Under the pieces are notes generated by a model. That model was not told the DNA's origin. It worked only from the letters and a program-made list of their open reading frames with translations, and did no database searches. Both the position numbers and the translations under genes were made by a program. Below are positions 42,292-51,010 of a stretch of DNA of 64,000 nt, piece after piece (positions within the stretch are counted from its first letter, which is position 1; every line of letters starts with the position of its first letter). Origin of the DNA: Oscillospiraceae bacterium (GTDB lineage Bacteria > Bacillota > Clostridia > Oscillospirales > Acutalibacteraceae); assembly GCA_003538135.1 (NCBI GenBank), contig DPOR01000007.1, positions 1 to 64,000 on the forward strand. Reading direction: 5' to 3'.

Positions 42292-43080
42292 TTAAGCTTT
42301 CGCCTTGAAATAGGTTCCTATCTGCCTGCCGTCGAGCAGCCTGTATATATCCTCGGGCTGCGCGCCGTTCATAACCACGGTGTCTATCCCCGCGTCCATA
42401 GCTATCTGCGCGGCGTGGAGCTTCGTCACCATTCCGCCCGTTCCGCGGGTGCTGCCCTTTGTTCCGGCTATCGACATGAGCTCGTCGGTTATCTCCTCGA
42501 CAACGGGGATGAGATACGCGCTCTCGTCCTCGCGCGGGTTGCCGGAATAGAGGCCGTCAATGTCGCTGAGAATTATCAGCGCGTCGGCGTTGACAAGCTT
42601 TGCGACCATGGCAGACAGGGTATCATTGTCGCCGAAAACTATTTCTTCGACGGCGATACTGTCGTTTTCGTTGATGACCGGGATAGCGCCGAACTCGAAG
42701 AGCTTCTCAAAGGAGTTCGAGAGATTTGCCCTGCGCTCCCCGTTTTCAAAGTCGCTGCGGGTTATGAGCAGCTGACCTATCGTGTTGCCGTATTCCGAGA
42801 AGAGCTTGTCGTACATAAACATCAGCTCGCACTGGCCGACGGTTGCGACTGCCTGGCGGCTCGGGATATCGCCCGGTCTTTCGGAAAGTCCGAGCTTGCC
42901 GACTCCGACTGCTATCGCCGCCGAGGTGACGAGCGCGACCTCCGTGCCGGAATTTCTCAAATCGGATATAACCTGCGCAAGCTTATCCATACGCCTGAGA
43001 TTGACTTTTCCGGTATCGTATGTAAGCGTGGAGGTTCCGACCTTCACGACTATTCTGTGTGCATCCTTTATTCCCTTCAT
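42292..43080 (-). CDS. proB: glutamate 5-kinase, short form without PUA domain
   Basis: 262 aa, an amino-acid-kinase fold protein: VVKVGTSTLTYD at the start for ATP, VTSAAIAVGVGKLGL, VINENDSIAVEE and RGTGGMVTKLHAA. It phosphorylates glutamate to begin proline synthesis. The C-terminal PUA domain of the E. coli enzyme is absent, as in many Clostridia and Lactobacillales. Feedback by proline resides in the kinase domain. First gene of proB-proA-orf-PHP. Confidence 0.96.
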   Translation of the reverse strand: MKGIKDAHRIVVKVGTSTLTYDTGKVNLRRMDKLAQVISDLRNSGTEVALVTSAAIAVGVGKLGLSERPGDIPSRQAVATVGQCELMFMYDKLFSEYGNTIGQLLITRSDFENGERRANLSNSFEKLFEFGAIPVINENDSIAVEEIVFGDNDTLSAMVAKLVNADALIILSDIDGLYSGNPREDESAYLIPVVEEITDELMSIAGTKGSTRGTGGMVTKLHAAQIAMDAGIDTVVMNGAQPEDIYRLLDGRQIGTYFKAKA

Positions 43081-43113
43081 TACAGTTTGCCTCTCACAAA
43101 TGAATTATACTAA

Positions 43114-43142
43114 ATTATATCATTATTTTCCTGCGCTGACAA
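43114..43142 (-). promoter_or_regulatory. proB promoter
   Basis: Minus strand TTGTCA (43137-43142) inside the end of the M16 gene, 17-bp spacer, TATAAT (43114-43119). Confidence 0.6.
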
Positions 43143-44388
43143 CCTTATTATAAAACTTCGTCCCCGCCGTTTTGCCGACCGCGCAGATACAGGCGTCGGA
43201 GAGGGACGAGAACGAGCGCGCAAGGGTGCGTATTTCGTCTATGCCGACATTTCTTATTTTTTCTTCAAGCTCTTTTTCGCTTATCGCGCCGCCGAGCAGC
43301 AGCTCGCCCGTGCCGTAGCGCGACGCGCGGACGGAATTCGACTCGAGGGACATAATGAGCCCCGAGAGATAGTGGCTGCGCGCAAGGTCAAGCTCATTTT
43401 CCGTCACCGTGTCGGGGAACTCGCGCAGAACCTCCGCCGCCGCCAAAACCGCTTTTTTCTCCGACTCGCGCGACACGCCCATGGTAACGGCGAACACGCC
43501 CGCGCTCAAAAACGACATCGCACCGGCATCGACCGAATAGACAAGTCCCTGCTCTTCGCGCAGGCGACGAAAGAGCCGCGACGACGCCGAGCCGCCGAGC
43601 ATTGAGGCTATCAGCTGGCAGGCAAAGCGGCTGTCCGACTCTAAGGACGGAGCCGAAAAGCCTATTGCTATCTGATTCTGCTCGGTCTTTTTGTCAAAGA
43701 TATGCACTCCCGTGCAAAACTCCGCCTTAGAAAGCGGCGGCAACTCATCTGCGCTTGCGGGCGAGCCGAAGAAGCGCTTGCAGAGCGATATTATCTTCTC
43801 CCTGTCGAAGCTTCCGCAGAAGCAGGCGACCGTAGACGAGGGGGAATAAAATTTTTTCATATGCTCTCTTAGCATATCGGGAGTCATCGCGTTGACGGAT
43901 TCCCGAGTGCCGAGAACGTTCTTGCCGAGCTTTTGCTCGGGGAACGCCACGAGATAGAAAAGATCCGCGCAGAGATCCGCGGGGTTCGACTCATACATGG
44001 CTATCTCCTCGCATATGACGCTCTTTTCAAGCTCCAAATCGTCCTCGTCAAGGCGGGGCGAGGTCACCATATCGGCTATCATCTCGAACGCCTCGGGCGC
44101 GTCGGACGCGAGAACGCGGGTATAAAAGCAGGTGCACTCCTTGTCGGTATAGGCGTTTAACTCGCCGCCCATCCTGTCGGATATCGAGGCGATATCCTCC
44201 GAGGAATATCGGGCGCTGCCCTTGAACACCATATGCTCGATGAAGTGGGATATCCCCTGCGTGCCGTCGCTCTCGAAGCATGAGCCGCTCCCGACCCAAA
44301 CGCCCATGGAGCAGCTCTTCGCCCTGCCGTCCTCGCTCAGAAGCAGTCGAAAGCCGTTTTCAAATGTTATCTTTTCATATTCGGGCAT
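43123..44388 (-). CDS. M16 family zinc metallopeptidase
   Basis: 421 aa, the size of single M16B subunits such as YmxG/MPP-beta-like proteins. Inverted zinc motif H-x-x-E-H at 48-52 (HFIEH) and downstream Glu in SVICEEIAMYE near 127 are intact, so it should be active. The second inactive-type half (about 215-420) closes the chamber. Its targets are peptides; in Bacillus the homologue is encoded near polynucleotide phosphorylase, which is absent here. Own promoter; followed by proB. Confidence 0.93.
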   Translation of the reverse strand: MPEYEKITFENGFRLLLSEDGRAKSCSMGVWVGSGSCFESDGTQGISHFIEHMVFKGSARYSSEDIASISDRMGGELNAYTDKECTCFYTRVLASDAPEAFEMIADMVTSPRLDEDDLELEKSVICEEIAMYESNPADLCADLFYLVAFPEQKLGKNVLGTRESVNAMTPDMLREHMKKFYSPSSTVACFCGSFDREKIISLCKRFFGSPASADELPPLSKAEFCTGVHIFDKKTEQNQIAIGFSAPSLESDSRFACQLIASMLGGSASSRLFRRLREEQGLVYSVDAGAMSFLSAGVFAVTMGVSRESEKKAVLAAAEVLREFPDTVTENELDLARSHYLSGLIMSLESNSVRASRYGTGELLLGGAISEKELEEKIRNVGIDEIRTLARSFSSLSDACICAVGKTAGTKFYNKVVSAGK

Positions 44389-44420
44389 AAGTAAAACCTC
44401 GTAAGCTGAAGATAGATTAT

Positions 44421-44449
44421 ATTATACTATTTTTATATGATTTTTTCAA
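44421..44449 (-). promoter_or_regulatory. promoter of the M16 peptidase gene
   Basis: Minus strand TTGAAA (44444-44449), 17-bp spacer, TATAAT (44421-44426). Confidence 0.7.
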
Positions 44450-44463
44450 CTTGCGCAGACGGC

Positions 44464-44501
44464 AAAAAACACCGCAATCCGTTTGGAATGCGGTGTTTTT
44501 T
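44464..44501. terminator. terminator of the GPH symporter gene
   Basis: A 17-bp stem with one mismatch (44464-44480 with 44485-44501) and GTTT loop; A/T tracts on both sides allow it to work in both directions. Confidence 0.88.
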
Positions 44502-44510
44502 CCGAATTTA

Positions 44511-46085
44511 TTAAAGCTCCTGCTTCATGTTGCCGATCTCCATCTGAGCCTTGGCAAGTCTTTCGAGGGCTTCAAGGTCACCGGAGGTAGCCTCCTTGGA
44601 CATTGCAGCGCGTCTCTCAAGCAGTTCTTCGTACATCTTCTCCTTCTTCTTTCCGCTCAGATCGTAGAAGAGCATCGGGATGATACTGATCATACCGGTA
44701 AGGAAGGGGACGATTGTAAACATTGCGAACAGTCCGAACTTTGTCTCGTCGGTCTGCGCGGTGCCTCTGACATATCTTGTCAGGTCGTAGCCGATGAGCT
44801 GTTTGATATAGTTGGAAATGTATCTGCTGAAAATACTGGCAAGCTTTGACGCAAGACCCTGGGCAACACTTGTCATGCCCTCGGTTCTATAGCCGTTTTT
44901 CCATTCGCAGTAGTCCATTGCTTCGTTGTACATTTCCGTCGGGATTATGCGGCGTACTCCGTAGAAGATCATGAATATGGTCTCCCAAAGCATCATTGCG
45001 ATACCCATAACCCAGATATTTTTGTAGAGTCCGTGCTTCTTTCCGCCGATACAGCCGACGAGGAACACGGGGACGAGCAGAATCCCGTCTATCTTGTTTC
45101 CTATAATATAGAGGAAGCGGCTCGAGAAATGCCGCCTGAACCACGGCACGGCCATATAGCTGAACGGGTTGATAATAGCGCCGGGGATACCGGTTATAAG
45201 ACCGAGGGAAGCGAAGTTAAGAACATCGATATAGTAGTCCTGCTTACTTCCGCCGACGGCGAAGCTTCCGAGAATCTGCGAAAGGGTCATCAAGAGAATC
45301 GGCTTGTTGTTGATTATCGACTTGATACTCGCCTTGACGCTCGGCGTCTCGACCGACTGCATGACTCTCTCCTTACATATAAGGAAGAACCACAGGGCGC
45401 CGGCGCCCGCCACGATAGCGGTGAACAGGCCCATGCCGACAAACATCTTCTCATACGAAATATTTATCTTGTCTCTGCTTATGAGGTCGAGCATGACAGT
45501 CATTATCTGCTCAGGCAATTTTTCTCCGAGAGCGCCCGAAACAAAGTCCGCGATAGTTATCAGTCGCGTTCTGTCAACCGGATGCGGAGTTATCGTCGCT
45601 CTGATGCCGTTCTGAGCTATTCCGCGGAAGGTGCCCGCGCCCTCGCGCACAACGGCAAGCAGAAGATACACTATAAATTTTAGAATATTCTCCGAGCTGC
45701 TCCCGTGGAAGAACAGCGGAAGCAGCCAGAAAAGGCAGGTTCCTATTGTGCCGGGGATACCCAGCGCAACAAGATAGGGCTTGAATTTTCCCCATCTGGT
45801 TCGTGTTTTGTCAACTATCGCGCCGAAAAGCACGTCGTTGACAACATCCCAAATTCCGTTGATAAGATCGATGATTCGTTGGAATCTCAAGCTTATCTGA
45901 AGGATGTTTGTGACAAAGCGGCCCGAATATGTGTTGATATTGAAGCTTTGCGACATATCGTAGACAATATATGCGACCGTCTCTTTGGTTCCGACATAGC
46001 GTCTGTTTTGATAAATATATCCGCTATTGTCGTTATTACCGCCGGCTTGATTGCCGACCGCAGCGGTTTTTACTCCTTTTGCCAA
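44511..46085 (-). CDS. GPH-family sugar:cation symporter (MFS_2)
   Basis: 524 aa from a TTG seven bases after AGGAGG. About 12 membrane segments. The GPH hallmark of the N-terminal half is present: RIIDLINGIWDVVNDVLFGAIVDKTRTRWGKFKPYLV, with the Asp/Arg-rich loop and KFKPYL. Members move melibiose, lactose, xylosides or glucuronides with Na+ or H+. A hydrophilic insert and C-terminal tail (KKKEKMYEELLERRAAM) are extra. It stands alone without a glycosidase beside it, so the sugar is not predictable. A small inverted repeat lies upstream of its promoter. Confidence 0.9.
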   Translation of the reverse strand: MAKGVKTAAVGNQAGGNNDNSGYIYQNRRYVGTKETVAYIVYDMSQSFNINTYSGRFVTNILQISLRFQRIIDLINGIWDVVNDVLFGAIVDKTRTRWGKFKPYLVALGIPGTIGTCLFWLLPLFFHGSSSENILKFIVYLLLAVVREGAGTFRGIAQNGIRATITPHPVDRTRLITIADFVSGALGEKLPEQIMTVMLDLISRDKINISYEKMFVGMGLFTAIVAGAGALWFFLICKERVMQSVETPSVKASIKSIINNKPILLMTLSQILGSFAVGGSKQDYYIDVLNFASLGLITGIPGAIINPFSYMAVPWFRRHFSSRFLYIIGNKIDGILLVPVFLVGCIGGKKHGLYKNIWVMGIAMMLWETIFMIFYGVRRIIPTEMYNEAMDYCEWKNGYRTEGMTSVAQGLASKLASIFSRYISNYIKQLIGYDLTRYVRGTAQTDETKFGLFAMFTIVPFLTGMISIIPMLFYDLSGKKKEKMYEELLERRAAMSKEATSGDLEALERLAKAQMEIGNMKQEL

Positions 46086-46119
46086 AGCATTACCTCCTGT
46101 CTGCAATTTTTACTTCTGA

Positions 46120-46170
46120 ATCATAACATAAATTTTATGCAAATGCAACAGTTTTATTGAACATTGTTGC
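46120..46170 (-). promoter_or_regulatory. promoter and possible operator of the symporter gene
   Basis: Minus strand TTGCAT (46143-46148), 17-bp spacer, TATGAT (46120-46125). GCAACA (46145-46150) and TGTTGC (46165-46170) form an inverted repeat overlapping the -35 box, a likely repressor or activator site. The remaining part of the gap up to 46400 shows AT-rich DNA without a gene. Confidence 0.55.
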
Positions 46171-46407
46171 CCTAATGTGTATAAATTTTAAACACTTTGC
46201 TTTTTTGCATTAAAATCAGACGTAAATGTTTGACAGACAGTGAAATAATCGCCGCTCGATTTCTTAAAATGAATAAAGATGCTAACGGCAGAATATCTCA
46301 GTAAGTATTATGCCAACTTGATCGTCAAAGCGCTTGTTTATCGTCTTATATTCGAAAATAAACCTATCTCGACAGCTTTGCGGTAAAACATCCCGCGAAA
46401 ACAATAA

Positions 46408-46447
46408 AAAAGTCCGCCGTAATTCTGTAAAAATACGGCGGACTTTT
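46408..46447 (-). terminator. terminator of tRNA-Thr
   Basis: A 14-bp stem (46408-46421 with 46434-46447) followed on the minus strand by T-rich sequence directly after the tRNA CCA end. Confidence 0.88.
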
Positions 46448-46522
46448 GGAGCTACTGGCCGGACTCGAACCGGCGACCTGCTGATTACGAATCAGCTGCT
46501 CTACCAACTGAGCCACAGTAGC
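46447..46522 (-). tRNA. tRNA-Thr, anticodon CGT
   Basis: 76 nt with encoded CCA. Acceptor GCTACTG/CAGTAGC, D arm GCTC-N8-GAGC, anticodon stem GCTGA/TCAGC with loop TTCGTAA (anticodon CGT, codon ACG), and T arm GCCGG-TTCGAGT-CCGGC. All stems pair fully. Confidence 0.97.
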
Positions 46523-46542
46523 AGAAAAGCGACAGCTCATAT

Positions 46543-46571
46543 ATTATAAGCGAGACTTCGCTTTTTTGCAA
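46543..46571 (-). promoter_or_regulatory. promoter of tRNA-Thr
   Basis: Minus strand TTGCAA (46566-46571), 17-bp spacer, TATAAT (46543-46548), about 20 bp before the tRNA. Confidence 0.85.
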
Positions 46572-46632
46572 GGGCTTTTTTCAATTTTGTCGGCTTTGGG
46601 GAAAATATTTTTGTGCGAGGCCTCAGTCGCAC

Positions 46633-46661
46633 TTGCTTATGCTTTTGTTCTGTGCTATAAT
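46633..46661 (+). promoter_or_regulatory. promoter of tRNA-Arg
   Basis: TTGCTT (46633-46638), 17-bp spacer, TATAAT (46656-46661). Confidence 0.75.
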
Positions 46662-46671
46662 ATCCGCACAT

Positions 46672-46748
46672 CCGCCCGTAGCGAAGCTGGATATCGCAGC
46701 AGATTCCGATTCTGAAGGCCGGGGGTTCGAATCCCTCCGGGCGGGCCA
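46672..46748 (+). tRNA. tRNA-Arg, anticodon CCG
   Basis: 77 nt with encoded CCA. Acceptor CCGCCCG/CGGGCGG, D arm GCGA/TCGC, anticodon loop TTCCGAT (anticodon CCG, codon CGG) and T loop TTCGAAT. The anticodon stem GCAGA/TCTGA has one mismatched pair at its base. It starts with C, which is less usual for Arg tRNAs. Confidence 0.92.
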
Positions 46749-46750
46749 TG

Positions 46751-46782
46751 AAAAAGCACTTGCAATCGCAAGTGCTTTTTTT
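46751..46782 (+). terminator. terminator of tRNA-Arg
   Basis: A perfect 13-bp stem AAAAAGCACTTGC (46751-46763) with 46768-46780 and AATC loop, then TT. Confidence 0.92.
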
Positions 46783-46790
46783 AGTTCAAT

Positions 46791-46890
46791 TTGCCTTCGG
46801 CAGTGATATCCGGCTTCGCCCGGTGATATTCGCTTCGCGAGTGCGCAGGGCGAATAGAACAGCAGTACTGTCCGGAGGTGTAATATCACT
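46791..46890 (+). repeat. serial short-hairpin repeat with GTGATAT boxes
   Basis: Short hairpins TGCC-TTC-GGCA (46792-46802), CCGG-CTTCGC-CCGG (46810-46823) and TCGC-TTC-GCGA (46830-46840) alternate with GTGATAT at a spacing of about 19-20 bp. AATATCACT, the complement of the box, closes the element at 46882-46890. It has no coding frame. Confidence 0.7.
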
Positions 46891-46958
46891 TTTGCCGCGA
46901 GTGCAGCGAACGGGCTCGCGGTTGCTTTACGGCGCGGCTTTGAAATAATACCGTAAAA

Positions 46959-46988
46959 AACCCCGCCCCGATTTTTCGGAGCGGGGTT
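46959..46988 (-). terminator. terminator of the TIM-barrel protein gene
   Basis: A 12-bp stem with one mismatch (46959-46970 with 46977-46988); on the minus strand TTTTTT follows. Confidence 0.85.
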
Positions 46989-46991
46989 CGT

Positions 46992-47675
46992 TTAAAAGTC
47001 CGGGTGCGGTTCGCCGCGGCGGTACTTGTCCATAATGTCTTTGAACACCTCGCCGTTTGACGGCGGCGTCCAGGTTATGGCGTTGGCTCCGGCCTCGACG
47101 GTTGCGAGGATGCTCTCGTCTGTCGGGCCGCCGGTTGCGATTATCGGAACATCGGGGAAACGCTCCCTGATGCTGCGCACGACCTGCGGCGTTCTGCCGG
47201 CTGCGGATACGTTCAAAATGCTGACGCCCGAGTCGATGCGCCCCTGTATGTCCTCGTCCTCGTTGAGTACGGTGATAACTATCGGCACGTCTATCGTTGC
47301 GTGCAGGTCTCTTATCGTCTCGTTTCTTGTCGGCGCGTTGACGACAACGCCTATCGCGCCCTGAAACTCCGCGTGCAGGGCGAGGTTGACGACTCTGTGC
47401 CCCTGTGTCAGTCCGCCGCCGACTCCGACAAAGACCGGCACATCCGCCGCCACCATAACGGCCTGGGTTATTACGGGCTGCGGGGTGAACGGATAGACTG
47501 CGATAACAGCGTCTGCGTTAGTGTTTCTGATAATGCTCGCGTCGGTCGAAAAAAGCACGGACTTTATCCTTCTGCCGAGTATTTTGATTCCGCTGCAGCG
47601 ATAAATCGGCTCGGGAACCTTGAGCATGAAGTCTCTGAGACTCCCCTTGATCTCCGGTATGTTTTGCTCCGGCAT
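46992..47675 (-). CDS. TIM-barrel protein of unknown function
   Basis: 227 aa from the ATG eight bases after AAAGGA. The sequence alternates strand-helix units with glycine-rich phosphate-binding-like ends: VFVGVGGGLTQGHR (near 77-90), ILNVSAAGRTPQVVR and PIIATGGPTDESI near the end, as in HisA/HisF or quinolinate-type barrels. Widely found in Clostridia under vague names such as hydrolase. No catalytic set is clear. Single gene between two tRNAs and a divergent flavoprotein. Confidence 0.85.
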   Translation of the reverse strand: MPEQNIPEIKGSLRDFMLKVPEPIYRCSGIKILGRRIKSVLFSTDASIIRNTNADAVIAVYPFTPQPVITQAVMVAADVPVFVGVGGGLTQGHRVVNLALHAEFQGAIGVVVNAPTRNETIRDLHATIDVPIVITVLNEDEDIQGRIDSGVSILNVSAAGRTPQVVRSIRERFPDVPIIATGGPTDESILATVEAGANAITWTPPSNGEVFKDIMDKYRRGEPHPDF

Positions 47676-47903
47676 AACATCAATCCTTTCTCTCCTATTC
47701 GGCCGCCGCGAAGAAAAATCTTGCATTGAGCGTAAAACGGCATATAATATAAATAAGCGCGAAAGCCGTAGATTTTAACGGAGCAGCCGTTTGTATAATT
47801 TGCGATAATGAATTTTTATTATTTGTATTTGCACATAAGTATAACATATTTATAAACACGGGTCAATTACCGAGAAGAATCAAGCGAGAAAAGGGGATTT
47901 GCC

Positions 47904-48428
47904 ATGAATTTCGAAAAAATCGACATCTGCGATGTCAACGACAGCTTTGTCCGCCTTATCAGAGATGACTGGGCGCTGCTCACCGCCGGGGAGAAGGGCA
48001 ACTATAACACCATGACCGTAAGCTGGGGTATGCTGGGCGAGCTGTGGGGCAAGGACGTGGTGACTGTTTTCGTGCGCCCGCAGAGATACACCTATGAATT
48101 TATGGAAAAGTACGATAATTTTACTCTCTCGTTTTTCGGCAGCGAATACAGAAGGGCGCTCTCCTTCTGCGGCTCCAAGAGCGGACGCGATTTCGACAAG
48201 GCCGAGGAATGCGGGCTTACCGCTTTTGAGACGGGCGAAAGCGTGGCTTTCGAGGAGGCAAAGCTGATTATAGCCTGTAGGAAGACAGCCTTTGCCGACA
48301 TGGATCCGTCGAAGTTTATTGCGCCCGAAATAGAGGATAACTACAGCAACGGCGACTACCACCGCGTCTATATCGGCGAGATAACGGAGGTCTGTAAAAA
48401 AATTAATCGCTCGGGAACTTCCGTTTGA
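47904..48428 (+). CDS. flavin reductase-like protein (FMN-binding split barrel)
   Basis: 174 aa. The start (LRDDWALLTAG-like LIRDDWALLTAGEKGNYNTMTVSWGMLGELWGK) and later VRPQRYTYEFMEKYDNFTLSFF match the flavin-reductase-like domain that binds FMN between two split barrels. The family reduces flavins or acts on small electrophiles with NAD(P)H. AAAAGGGG precedes the ATG. The last few codons are poorly conserved in type. Monocistronic; partner oxygenase not seen, as expected in an anaerobe. Confidence 0.88.
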   Translation: MNFEKIDICDVNDSFVRLIRDDWALLTAGEKGNYNTMTVSWGMLGELWGKDVVTVFVRPQRYTYEFMEKYDNFTLSFFGSEYRRALSFCGSKSGRDFDKAEECGLTAFETGESVAFEEAKLIIACRKTAFADMDPSKFIAPEIEDNYSNGDYHRVYIGEITEVCKKINRSGTSV

Positions 48429-48649
48429 GTCGCGAGAAGAAAAGGCTTTGCGAGGCAGTTATTAATTCATACCGAAAGAGCGGGCAAAATTATTAAAATT
48501 TTCAGCTCGGCAGCTGCAAAATAAACATCAAATAGATAGAATTTTCAGCCGCACTATGATATAATACAGTAGATTATATATAATGGCATTGGTGTTGCCC
48601 CCCCTGTCGGGCGCGTTACTGTGTCACTACTGCTTTAGGAGTGTTTTTG

Positions 48650-49417
48650 TTGCAGACAACTGTTGATTCGCTGAAAATAAACTATATGGATAAAGGCTCG
48701 GGCGAGCTCGTGGTTCTGCTGCACGGCTGGGGTTCAAATATTGAGCTTTTCGAGAATATGTCGGAGCTGCTTGCGCGAAAATATCATGTTATAGCTCCCG
48801 ATATGCCGGGCTTCGGGCTGTCCGATGAACCCGAAGAGCCGTGGCGCGTCGATGACTATGTGGATTTCGTGCTGAAATTCCTTGAGCCGTTCGCGCCCGA
48901 GAAGGTGACTTTCCTCGGCCACTCGTTCGGCGGCAGGGTCATAATAAAAATGGCGAGCCGCAAATTGCCTTTTGAAATAGAGAAGGTTATTTTGGTCGAC
49001 TCTGCGGGCGTCAAGCCGAAAAAGACGGCGGCGCAGAAGCTGAGACAGCGCAACTATAAAATAGGCAGAAAAATCCTCGAGACCGCGCCCGTAAAGGCGC
49101 TGTTTCCCGATGCGCTCGAGGAGTTCCGCCGCAGTCACGGCTCCGCCGATTACAACAGCGCAACGCCCGTCATGCGCCAAACGCTTGTCAATACGGTCAA
49201 CGAAGACCTTGTGGAATATATGCCGAACATGAAGATGCCCGTTTTGCTGGTCTGGGGCGAGAACGACGACGCCACGCCGCTGAGTGACGCGAAAATTATG
49301 GAACAGCTCATGCCCGACGCGGGGCTCGTTACCCTCAAAAATTGCGGACACTATTCGTTCCTCGAGCAGCAGTTCACCTTCAACAAGGTGCTCGCCTCGT
49401 TCATGGAGATAGACTGA
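48650..49417 (+). CDS. alpha/beta hydrolase
   Basis: 255 aa from TTG, eight bases after AGGAG; the GTG at 48641 overlaps that site. It has the canonical fold: oxyanion strand VVLLHGWGSN (21-30), nucleophile elbow GHSFGG with Ser near residue 95, acid Asp in LVWGENDDATP and His in NCGHYSFLEQ. It has no signal peptide, so the substrate is intracellular. The group covers esterases, haloperoxidase-like and C-C hydrolases and does not fix the reaction. First gene of the operon leading into MurF-Ddl, so a cell-envelope or metabolite role is possible. Confidence 0.9.
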   Translation: MQTTVDSLKINYMDKGSGELVVLLHGWGSNIELFENMSELLARKYHVIAPDMPGFGLSDEPEEPWRVDDYVDFVLKFLEPFAPEKVTFLGHSFGGRVIIKMASRKLPFEIEKVILVDSAGVKPKKTAAQKLRQRNYKIGRKILETAPVKALFPDALEEFRRSHGSADYNSATPVMRQTLVNTVNEDLVEYMPNMKMPVLLVWGENDDATPLSDAKIMEQLMPDAGLVTLKNCGHYSFLEQQFTFNKVLASFMEID

Positions 49418-49449
49418 CCGACAGTATTGCGAAAGGATTGAGCTTTTAA

Positions 49450-50997
49450 ATGACGATATTTTCCGAGGTGCTTATCTTTGCGGCGTTCTGGCTGTTTGCG
49501 GTGCTCTCAACGCTGTTTTATATGCATATGTTCCAGTTGAACTCCTACCGCGCCGACGACCAGTGGCACTGGCTCTTAAAGAATCGTGGCAAGGCGGTTC
49601 CGCTTGCGCTGCCGTTTATCGGCGCCGTTATAGGCGTTATCTGCGGGAAGAACGCGGGCATGATAGTCTGCGCCGTGTTCGTTCTCTTGGCGTGCCTGTT
49701 CTATAAGCCGAAAAAGGCGAAAAAGCCGCTCAAATATACGCCCCGCGTCAAGCGTATGCTCGTCACCGTCGCTGTGCTCTATATTGCCATGACGGTTCTG
49801 CTCGCGGTGTTTGCGTCGGGTCGCGTTATCGCGCTCACTGCCGGCTTAGTCGCCGCCGCTTCTCCGTTTGTCATAATCCTCGCCAATGTTATTAACAAGC
49901 CAATAGAGCTTTCAATAAACAGATACTACACGAACGACGCGAAAAAAATGCTCGCCGCCTGCCCGAACCTCACCGTTATCGGCGTCACGGGAAGCTACGG
50001 CAAGACGAGCGTCAAGTTCTATCTCAACACTCTGCTCAAGGCGAAGTACAATGTCCTCATGACCCCCGAGAGCTACAACACTCCCATGGGCGTCGTCAAG
50101 ACCGTGCGCGGCTCGCTCAGGGCGACGCATGAGATATTTATCTGCGAGATGGGCGCAAAATATGTCGGCGACATAAAAGAGCTGTGCGACATAGTCCACC
50201 CGAAGCACGGCATAATAACCTCGATAGGCCCTCAGCATCTCGAGAGCTTCAAGTCGCTGCGAAATGTTATCAACACGAAGTTCGAGCTCGCCGATGCGCT
50301 GCCGAAGGACGGCAAGCTGTTCTTAAACGGCGACAATGAATATATAGCCGAAAGAGCGCCCGACGGCGCGATAACCTACGGACTTAACTCCGACAGCAAA
50401 TATAAAGCGAAGCTCATAAGCGTCGGCGACAAGGGCACTACCTTCGAGGTCACAACGCCCGACGGCGAAAAAGAGGAGTTCACCACAAAGCTCATCGGCA
50501 CTCACAACTGCCTGAATATCTTAGGCGCGATAGCCGTTTCGCATGAGCTCGGCATTTCGCTCTCCGAGCTGCGCCCGCAGGTGCGCCGCCTCGAGTCCGT
50601 GCCGCACCGCCTTGAGCTTTCAAAGCGCGTGGGTATGACGCTCATAGACGATTCGTATAACTCTAACCCGAGCGGAACAAAGGCGGCTCTCGAGACGCTG
50701 AGCTTCTTCGAGGGCGAGAAAATCCTCGTAACGCCCGGCATGGTAGAGCTCGGCGACAAGCAGGAGGAATATAACTGCGAGTTCGGCAGAAACGCCGCCG
50801 CAGTCTGCGACTATGTGGCTTTGGTAGGCGAGAGGCAGACAAAGAGCATATACAAAGGTCTTGTCGAGGCGGGCTTTGACGAATCCCGCATATTCGTCTC
50901 TCCCTCGCTCGGCGATGCGCTCGCAAAGGTCGGCGCGATAAGAACGGATAAAAAGAAGATCGTCCTGCTCGAAAACGACCTTCCCGACAATTATTAA
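49450..50997 (+). CDS. membrane-tethered Mur ligase, MurF type
   Basis: 515 aa, about 60-70 longer than MurF (about 450). Residues 1-150 hold about five hydrophobic segments, replacing the usual N-terminal uridine-binding domain. The ATP-binding Mur domain starts with GVTGSYGKTS (178-187), with ESYNTPMGVV, CEMGAKYVGDI and the carbamylated-Lys region. The C-terminal domain has DDSYNSNPSGTKAALE and ELGDKQEE. MurF adds D-Ala-D-Ala to UDP-MurNAc-tripeptide; the adjacent ddl gene makes that dipeptide. Whether this is the cell's only MurF or a specialised one cannot be told. Confidence 0.88.
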   Translation: MTIFSEVLIFAAFWLFAVLSTLFYMHMFQLNSYRADDQWHWLLKNRGKAVPLALPFIGAVIGVICGKNAGMIVCAVFVLLACLFYKPKKAKKPLKYTPRVKRMLVTVAVLYIAMTVLLAVFASGRVIALTAGLVAAASPFVIILANVINKPIELSINRYYTNDAKKMLAACPNLTVIGVTGSYGKTSVKFYLNTLLKAKYNVLMTPESYNTPMGVVKTVRGSLRATHEIFICEMGAKYVGDIKELCDIVHPKHGIITSIGPQHLESFKSLRNVINTKFELADALPKDGKLFLNGDNEYIAERAPDGAITYGLNSDSKYKAKLISVGDKGTTFEVTTPDGEKEEFTTKLIGTHNCLNILGAIAVSHELGISLSELRPQVRRLESVPHRLELSKRVGMTLIDDSYNSNPSGTKAALETLSFFEGEKILVTPGMVELGDKQEEYNCEFGRNAAAVCDYVALVGERQTKSIYKGLVEAGFDESRIFVSPSLGDALAKVGAIRTDKKKIVLLENDLPDNY

Positions 50998-51010
50998 TGG
51001 GGGTATTCAT

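Noticed and set aside
46447..46748. tRNA-associated integrated element between the two tRNAs
   Set aside because: The tRNA genes are divergent, each with its own promoter and terminator, and no integrase or duplicated tRNA end is visible.
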